Shown here piece by piece: positions 59,414-64,000 of a DNA stretch of 64,000 nucleotides. The DNA is taken from assembly GCF_009832865.1 (NCBI RefSeq), contig NZ_CP047130.1, positions 186,001 through 250,000 on the forward strand, given 5' to 3'. How positions within the stretch are numbered: position 1 is the stretch's first letter; each line of letters starts with the position of its first letter. The notes under the pieces were generated by a model. That model saw only the letters and a program-made list of their open reading frames with translations. It made no database searches and was not told where the DNA came from. Position numbers and translations under genes: made by a program. The DNA comes from Colwellia sp. 20A7 (GTDB taxonomy: Bacteria; Pseudomonadota; Gammaproteobacteria; Enterobacterales; Alteromonadaceae).

Positions 59414-59438
59414 AACGACGCATAAGCGTCGTTTTTTT
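59414..59438. terminator. Terminator after the NfeD gene (copy 1 of a duplicated hairpin)
   Basis: ACGACGCATAAGCGTCGT followed by seven T. The same hairpin and its flanking A and T runs recur at 61751, on the other side of the accessory patch. Confidence 0.88.
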
Positions 59439-59493
59439 ATGTCTAGAATAAAAAATAAAAGGAAATAAAGAGGGCCGAGGCGAATTTAACTCT

Positions 59494-59760
59494 TTAGAAT
59501 AAACCTACGCAGATCTCGTTCTTGACGCATGACATGTAAACTTTGTTGCCATCAACTTTATAGAAAATACGACAAGGGTTAACATGAACTTCACGGTAAT
59601 TTAAGTTAATTAACTCCAGTGGCCTTTTATCTGATGCGAGATGATTTTCTAATCTGGATATAGTATCAAATATTTTTTGAGTCAACATTTTAGCCGCAGG
59701 AATATTACTTAAGGTGATATATTCCGCGATACTATTTAAATCATCGAGCGACAGTCCTTG
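59494..59760 (-). pseudogene. N-terminally truncated RelE/ParE-type toxin
   Basis: The frame reads SLDDLNSIAEYITLSNIPAA, then KIFDTISRLENHL, LNYREVHVNPCRIFYKVDG and VYMSCVKNE. This is the ParE/RelE fold from helix 1 onward, with the conserved YREV and RIFYKV strands. An in-frame TAA (59761-59763) cuts off the first beta strand, and the first ATG is internal (59688). No antitoxin gene is adjacent on either side. It is therefore a remnant, probably inactive. Confidence 0.65.
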
Positions 59761-59786
59761 TTAGTTTTAAGCCGGTCCAATACCCG

Positions 59787-59814
59787 AATAAGGTGTCGGC
59801 TTCGCGACACCTAT
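59787..59814. other. GC-rich hairpin between the toxin remnant and the lipoprotein gene
   Basis: AGGTGTCG (59791-59798) pairs with CGACACCT (59805-59812), with AAT/ATT extending the stem. It is more GC-rich than its surroundings. A terminator for the leftward lipoprotein gene is the simplest reading; the T-rich side is however on the + strand. Confidence 0.45.
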
Positions 59815-59823
59815 TCTTATTTG

Positions 59824-60294
59824 TTATATTTTTACTTCGCTAATTTGAATAGGTGTTTTTCCAATAATTTGGCTAGTATTCTTACCTGTTCGTTGATGAA
59901 TTGCTACAAAATATTCAAGTGGATACTTGATATTAGATAGCTGCTTTTTAGAAGGGGAAAATGTTTTATCTAGTATAGTAGGCCAAGTAATTGATATTTC
60001 TCCTTTGTCTTTATTTAACTTACAAGGTGATTGCTTACCTGCTGAAATGGAAGTTGTAGTTCCATCCAAAGCTGAAAACTGTACCGTACACTCGTATAAA
60101 TCAGCTCCATCGGTATATTCAGATATTTGATAATCAAAAGATAATTTAAGTTTATGTCGCCTTTGCTTTAAATTATAAATTTCATCAACTACAAGGTTTG
60201 ATATAGATGCTTCTCCCACCTTGAAGTCCGAGTAATTAGTTGATGTGCAACCGGCTAAAGCTAAAAAAGTAATTGAAGTTACAAGTTTTTTCAT
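59824..60294 (-). CDS. Hypothetical lipoprotein
   Basis: A 156-residue protein with a lipoprotein signal (VTSITFLALAGC), then a polar, beta-rich domain of unknown family with two Cys (YECTVQF and SPCKLN) that could form a disulfide. The ATG follows AAGGAAAATGA. It lies in the accessory patch next to the toxin remnant. No function can be assigned. Confidence 0.65.
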   Translation of the reverse strand: MKKLVTSITFLALAGCTSTNYSDFKVGEASISNLVVDEIYNLKQRRHKLKLSFDYQISEYTDGADLYECTVQFSALDGTTTSISAGKQSPCKLNKDKGEISITWPTILDKTFSPSKKQLSNIKYPLEYFVAIHQRTGKNTSQIIGKTPIQISEVKI

Positions 60295-60513
60295 TTCATT
60301 TTCCTTAATGATTAAGTTACGCCTAACGATGTGATAAAAAATAAAAATTTAGTATTTATGCGATGGGGATTTGCTTTTTATAACGTTAGTTACATCAAGC
60401 CGATTTAATGGAGTTGCCGATCATTTTTAAACTATCCCAGAATCACTCAGTGTTTACTATTCACTCATTACACCTAATTTTCACATAATAAGCAAACATT
60501 GTCACAAGCTAAA

Positions 60514-60541
60514 TAATTTGAGCGATTGTCCCACTTAATTT
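60514..60541. repeat. Direct repeat, left copy
   Basis: TAATTTGAGCGATTGTCCCA (then CTTAATTT) recurs 258 bp downstream with only two base differences over 28 bp. Nothing else is recognisable in 60295-60513 except an inverted TAACGTTA near 60381. Confidence 0.75.
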
Positions 60542-60592
60542 CATAGATTTAACGGCCCGTAAAATACGAATTTTGAAATATAGGAGGCTGTA

Positions 60593-60676
60593 TTGGTGAA
60601 AAAAGAGTTGGTAACTTACTCATATAATTCCTTTGATTTAATCGGGGATATTACAATACTTAATCAGTGTATCTAA
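60593..60676 (+). pseudogene. Possible small ORF with a perfect Shine-Dalgarno, apparently frameshifted
   Basis: AGGAGG (60582-60587) precedes a TTG (60593) and GTG (60596). The frame reads MVKKELVTYSYNSFDLIGD and stops at 60676. A second frame continues open from about 60650 to about 60758 (YLISVSNDSLPYDLTTIYKS, then VINTYFLTRVKA), so a gene of about 55 codons broken by a frameshift would fit. It lies between the two direct repeats. Low certainty. Confidence 0.3.
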
Positions 60677-60771
60677 TGACTCACTTCCATATGATTTAAC
60701 AACAATATATAAAAGTAATAGTGTTATCAATACCTATTTTTTAACAAGAGTCAAAGCATAATTTGAGTGAC

Positions 60772-60799
60772 TAATTTGAGTGACTGTCCCACTTAATTT
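60772..60799. repeat. Direct repeat, right copy, ending at a stop codon
   Basis: TAATTTGAGTGACTGTCCCA (then CTTAATTT) matches the left copy at 26 of 28 positions. Its first 13 bases are also duplicated in tandem just before it (60759-60771). Its end overlaps the stop codon of the leftward gene at 60798. Confidence 0.75.
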
Positions 60800-61505
60800 A
60801 CTTAATTCTTTTTCTCGATACTGCCATTTTAGAATTAATTTCATTGGAATCACAGGATTGCGCGATATCCTCAATATTGCCAACTTCTAGCTCAAATGCC
60901 TCGTCCCCCTGTGTATCGGTATCTATATATATCCTATATTCACTTTGATGAGAATATTCATCTCTTTTTCTAAACACGACATCTTGTTCACTAAAATGAC
61001 CATGGAACTCGTCAGGATTATAATATTCAACTAATTTTGCACCACCGCCATTACCGGTGTTTTCCATGGCTGATGTAACACGGCGTAGAAACTCTTTTGG
61101 GTTATGAATGACAACCCCAAATTTACCTAATTTCAAACACTCGGAATCTAACGCTAATTGTTCGAGTAGAGCAGTAGATGCACTTTCATTGATATCTTCA
61201 ATACTCCCTATATGACCAGCATATAGACAGTAAACGTTGTATCTTTTATGAAAATTCATTTGAACCATTATTGGTTCAACAAAATCTTCTCCTTTGATCT
61301 CAATATCATTTATTTTCATCAATATTTTGTTTGGTTGAAGCCAGGCTAGAGCACCTTCATGCCGATCACCCCGATTCGCCGTGGCATCTTCTTCTACTTT
61401 CTGAAAATAAGAAAGGCGATTCATATACAGTTTTCCACTTAAAAAATCGTCTCTATACCTTTCGTTTTCAAAAATTTTTACGAACATAATAATTTCATTA
61501 CGCAT
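60798..61505 (-). CDS. Hypothetical soluble protein in accessory patch
   Basis: A 235-residue protein with no signal or membrane segment. The N-terminus has a distinctive pattern: FENERYRDDFLSGKLYMNRL, then SYFQKVEEDATANRGDRHEG. The middle has LGKFGVVIHNPKEFLRRV, and toward the end come VVFRKRDEYSHQSEYRIYID and an acidic ELEVGNIEDI. Proteins with this kind of start are scattered in mobile and defence-rich regions, but I cannot name the family or an activity. An ATG further in (MFVKIFENE, 7 codons later) may be the real start. It is flanked by repeats. Confidence 0.7.
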   Translation of the reverse strand: MRNEIIMFVKIFENERYRDDFLSGKLYMNRLSYFQKVEEDATANRGDRHEGALAWLQPNKILMKINDIEIKGEDFVEPIMVQMNFHKRYNVYCLYAGHIGSIEDINESASTALLEQLALDSECLKLGKFGVVIHNPKEFLRRVTSAMENTGNGGGAKLVEYYNPDEFHGHFSEQDVVFRKRDEYSHQSEYRIYIDTDTQGDEAFELEVGNIEDIAQSCDSNEINSKMAVSRKRIK

Positions 61506-61750
61506 TCTTATTAACCCCTTATATAACAGTATTTTATGTACGCATTTCAGTAATATTCCTTACATAACTTTTATTTAATTAGTATTAATATCCCATAATT
61601 ATAGGGTGTTAGGAAATATATATTCTTAACTATTGTGATCACTTGGAGATTACTGAGAAGTCTCGGTAATATGACTGTCTGTTTTGTTGGATAAGATTAA
61701 TGTGGAATTGATTAGCAAGAATAGTCTTCGTCAAACCATTCCTAACAAAA
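61506..61750. other. Gene-free stretch upstream of the hypothetical gene
   Basis: This AT-rich region must contain the promoter of the leftward hypothetical gene. No gene, repeat or RNA is recognised in it. Confidence 0.5.
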
Positions 61751-61773
61751 ACGACGCATAAGCGTCGTTTTTT
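61751..61773. terminator. Second copy of the ACGACGC hairpin terminator
   Basis: ACGACGCATAAGCGTCGT with an A run before and T run after, identical to the hairpin at 59414 over about 27 bp including the flanks. No + strand gene ends here. It can act leftward, about 240 bp after yegD. Confidence 0.8.
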
Positions 61774-61794
61774 ATTGGGAGAATATTTTACTAT

Positions 61795-62005
61795 ATATAC
61801 CCGTAATCAATGAAGATGCAGGTTTTATGTTGGGCTAAAAAGTCAGTTACTGCGTTGTGCTCAATCCCAATAGCAAGCTATTGGTCAATCACACGCCTTG
61901 TCTCTAACATTTTATCCTTACCCTAAATTCCAGCACTTTCAATGGTCACGGATATAAGCCGTTGTAGCGTAGGCGAATAACCTATGCACTTATACCAATT
62001 TCATT
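61795..62005. repeat. Probable interspersed repeat with central palindrome, downstream of yegD
   Basis: CCAATAGCAAGCTATTGG (61867-61884) is a perfect 8-bp stem with a 2-base loop. The right end, CTTATACCAATTTCATTA, is nearly the same as the terminus of the palindromic element at 22121. No coding potential was seen. Boundaries are uncertain because the left end does not match the right end. Confidence 0.45.
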
Positions 62006-62011
62006 ATTTGG

Positions 62012-63367
62012 TTACTTAAAAACCTTATCCGCCCAACGGGCTAATCCTGACGTTACACTGCCAAAATGGTCACCGACAATAATAGGAATATTGGGCATTT
62101 GTTCTTGGATAAATTGACTTAATACAGGTGATTTTGCTGTGCCACCGGTCACAAAAATGACTTCAGGTTGACACTGTGCTTGGTCAACGGCTGACTTCAT
62201 TAACTCACCAATACTTTCTAATGTGCGATTATTTGCTAAGCGTAAAGTTTCTTTAGTGACTTCAGCATTGAGTCCATCAGTAATATCGTTTAAATTAATC
62301 GTTTGTGTATCTTGCTCAGACAAGGCAATTTTAGCTTGCTCAGCCGCATTAACTAACTGATAACTTAGCTTATGATCGTGCACTGTAATTAAGCGTTCAA
62401 CGATGGCAGTTTCTTTTGCATCACGAGACAACTGAACTAATTCACGTCGGTTTTGCGCACTATAAAAAGCGGTTTGTTCGTTAATATTATTAATGGCTAA
62501 GGCTTGGTAAAAACTACTCGTTGGCATAGGCTTGCCTGTTTTTAATAAGCTATTCATGCCCAAGCTCGGCATAATACCTTGCAGTGCTAATTGAATGTCA
62601 AAGTCATTACCGGCCACACGTACACCACTATGAGCAAGTAAGTGCTTGGTACGGTCATCATTATTACTTAGTTCTGGTCCCATTAATAACATCGAGCAAT
62701 CACTAGTTCCGCCACCAATATCTACCACTAATACGCGTGTTTCTTTGGTTAAACTCGCTTCAAATTCAAAGCCTGCAGCAACAGGTTCAAATTGAAATTC
62801 GACCTCTTTGAAGCCAATACGTTTAGCCGCATTTGTGAGCACATTAATTGCTTGTCTATTGCTTTCTTCACCATGTAAACCTTGGAAGTTAATAGGGCGA
62901 CCAATGACAGTTTTTGTTATTTCACGACCCAGCGTTGCTTCCGTTAGGCTCTTAACATTACTCATCATAGCCGCGACAATATCTTCAAATAACTGTATTT
63001 GTAATGGTGCAAGACCACTGGCACCAAGGAAAGATTTTGGTGACTTTATGTAATAACCTTCTTCGGGATCTTCTAAATATTTTTCAAGTGCCGATTTACC
63101 AAAAACTAAATCTGTGTCTATGCCATCAAAAGCTAACTCTCGAAGTGCTCTTTGGCTTTTCTGTAGCTGAACTTGACGCTCTTTTTGAAAGTTACTTTGT
63201 TGCTCACCTTTTAATTGCTGATTTAACCAATGAGTGATGATGTCACGATCGGGAGCGTATAAATTGGATGCTATTGTATTCTTATTTAGTAGAGGAACTA
63301 TTTGGGGTTGACCATTATCCATAACAGCAACACTACAATTAGATGTGCCGTAATCAAAACCTATCAT
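62012..63367 (-). CDS. yegD: Hsp70-family chaperone-like protein YegD
   Basis: The 451-residue protein has the actin/Hsp70 ATPase motifs: phosphate 1 GFDYGTSNCSVAV, phosphate 2 VLVVDIGGGTSDCSML and adenosine VIFVTGGTAKSPVLSQFI. It lacks the separate substrate-binding lid domain of DnaK, which matches YegD in length and build. Its function in the cell is poorly defined. It is monocistronic; a repeat terminus lies just after the stop codon. Confidence 0.93.
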   Translation of the reverse strand: MIGFDYGTSNCSVAVMDNGQPQIVPLLNKNTIASNLYAPDRDIITHWLNQQLKGEQQSNFQKERQVQLQKSQRALRELAFDGIDTDLVFGKSALEKYLEDPEEGYYIKSPKSFLGASGLAPLQIQLFEDIVAAMMSNVKSLTEATLGREITKTVIGRPINFQGLHGEESNRQAINVLTNAAKRIGFKEVEFQFEPVAAGFEFEASLTKETRVLVVDIGGGTSDCSMLLMGPELSNNDDRTKHLLAHSGVRVAGNDFDIQLALQGIMPSLGMNSLLKTGKPMPTSSFYQALAINNINEQTAFYSAQNRRELVQLSRDAKETAIVERLITVHDHKLSYQLVNAAEQAKIALSEQDTQTINLNDITDGLNAEVTKETLRLANNRTLESIGELMKSAVDQAQCQPEVIFVTGGTAKSPVLSQFIQEQMPNIPIIVGDHFGSVTSGLARWADKVFK

Positions 63368-63497
63368 TTACTACCTACTTAATCTCTACCAAAAACGGCC
63401 GCATAGCATACTGAGTTAATGTCTTAGGTACAAGTGCTGTATTAAGTTAAAATAGGTGTGTTAAAAAATAATATTTAAAATATAGGTAGTGATTAAT

Positions 63498-63890
63498 ATG
63501 AAGTTAAATAAAACGAGTCAAAAAATTGATAATAATATTTGTAAAGCGTTAACGATTGCCTGTGAGTCTTCTTTGCATGAAGTACCAGGATTTGCATGGC
63601 TGACTCATAGAGCTAATTACACTAATTTTCCTGCTAGTTTGGTGATTACCTGTGTTTTTGAATTAGAGTCTGAAATTGAAGTAATGAAAGAGCAACAGCA
63701 AGATGAATTATTGCGTAATGCAATTTTAAAGCAGTTAGTGAAGGTTGGTGTTGTTTTGAAAAATATTAAACAACAAGTACACTTTGATAGCGAAGAGGCT
63801 TGCTTAAAATATCATCAAGGTGAATGGCCAAATAGATTAGCATTACCTAAAACGAAACAAAAACCTAATGCAGCCAGAAGGCCACATTAG
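63498..63890 (+). CDS. Hypothetical protein
   Basis: A 130-residue soluble protein starting MKLNKTSQKI, with a mixed alpha/beta core (VPGFAWLTHRANYTNFPASL, LVITCVFELESE), a helical stretch (NAILKQLVKVGVVLKNI) and a basic tail ending ARRPH. The ATG at 63498 has AGGTAG upstream; the GTG at 63489 is too close to that site. It is not recognised. It diverges from yegD and converges on proA. Confidence 0.7.
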   Translation: MKLNKTSQKIDNNICKALTIACESSLHEVPGFAWLTHRANYTNFPASLVITCVFELESEIEVMKEQQQDELLRNAILKQLVKVGVVLKNIKQQVHFDSEEACLKYHQGEWPNRLALPKTKQKPNAARRPH

Positions 63891-63920
63891 GTAATTTTAA
63901 TGAATCAATAAAGAGATTAA

Positions 63921-64000
63921 TTAGTCTCTAACTTGTCCATCACCATAAACAACAAACTTTTCTGTCGTTAATGATTCAAGCCCCATTGGGCCGTATGCAT
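63921..64000 (-). CDS. proA: Gamma-glutamyl phosphate reductase ProA, 3' end only
   Basis: The last 26 codons are present on the minus strand and read YGPMGLESLTTEKFVVYGDG, then QVRD and a stop at 63921-63923. The GPMGLEALTTYKW-type ending is characteristic of ProA, the second enzyme of proline synthesis. The rest of the gene is beyond the right edge. Confidence 0.88.
   Translation of the reverse strand, partial: AYGPMGLESLTTEKFVVYGDGQVRD

Noticed and set aside
59761..60392. Possible integron attC sites around the lipoprotein gene (a canonical GTTAGGC at 60321-60327 on the minus strand and the hairpin at 59791-59812)
   Set aside because: Only one core site fits the RYYYAAC/GTTRRRY rule, the inverted-repeat order does not match an attC layout, and there is no second intact site or integrase.

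Overview
This window looks like a chromosomal segment from a marine gammaproteobacterium of the Alteromonadales, most likely Colwelliaceae (Colwellia/Thalassotalea type). The basis is AT-rich DNA, gene order (comM beside ilvLGMEDA, then ilvY/ilvC, as in enteric bacteria), PEP-CTERM proteins, a periplasmic fatty-acid cis/trans isomerase, an EptA/DgkA/two-component block and a TonB-dependent receptor of marine type. This placement is inference from gene content. No rRNA, tRNA, CRISPR array, integrase or intact insertion sequence was seen.

Region 1 (1-13,664) is the most unusual part. A MalT-like (LAL) regulator and a class II glutamine amidotransferase are transcribed leftward. Divergent from them is a tightly overlapping dipeptide-type ABC transporter operon (two permeases, two ATPases). 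Facing that operon is a leftward operon of TonB-dependent receptor, SAM methyltransferase and Tat-type lipoprotein solute-binding protein. A glutathione-transferase-like gene is divergent from the receptor. Both divergent promoter regions carry the same 18-bp interrupted palindrome, which ties the nine genes into one candidate regulon for uptake and processing of an unidentified, probably peptide-like or gamma-glutamyl/thiol compound.

Region 2 (13,930-19,671) holds a PEP-CTERM protein and an envelope-modification module: eptA, dgkA and a divergent OmpR-type regulator/kinase pair. Two arrays of four hexamers at exact 11-bp spacing look like the regulator's binding sites. Region 3 (19,725-34,830) has ribB under an FMN riboswitch, a candidate small RNA with an orphan terminator, a PilZ protein, engB, a tri-heme cytochrome c, a PqiA/PqiA/eight-MCE-domain lipid-transport operon, and the thiamine operon thiC-thiO-thiS-thiG-thiDE under a TPP riboswitch.

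Region 4 (35,061-44,926) contains an unrecognised large membrane protein, a second PEP-CTERM protein, cti, an FG-GAP repeat protein, a GAF-domain histidine kinase and a solute-binding-protein gene broken by a single-base frameshift. Region 5 (44,995-56,380) is the complete isoleucine/valine pathway: ilvL attenuator, ilvG, ilvM, ilvE, ilvD, ilvA, then comM, ilvY and ilvC. Region 6 (56,535-64,000) has ppnP, a TSUP permease, a QmcA/NfeD pair, a small accessory patch (ParE-toxin remnant, lipoprotein, unknown protein, direct repeats) lying between two copies of the same terminator hairpin, then yegD, a small unknown gene and the 3' end of proA.

Long palindromic repeats sit exactly at the 3' ends of engB and thiC and supply or overlap their stop codons. 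A similar AT-rich terminus lies just beyond the yegD stop codon.
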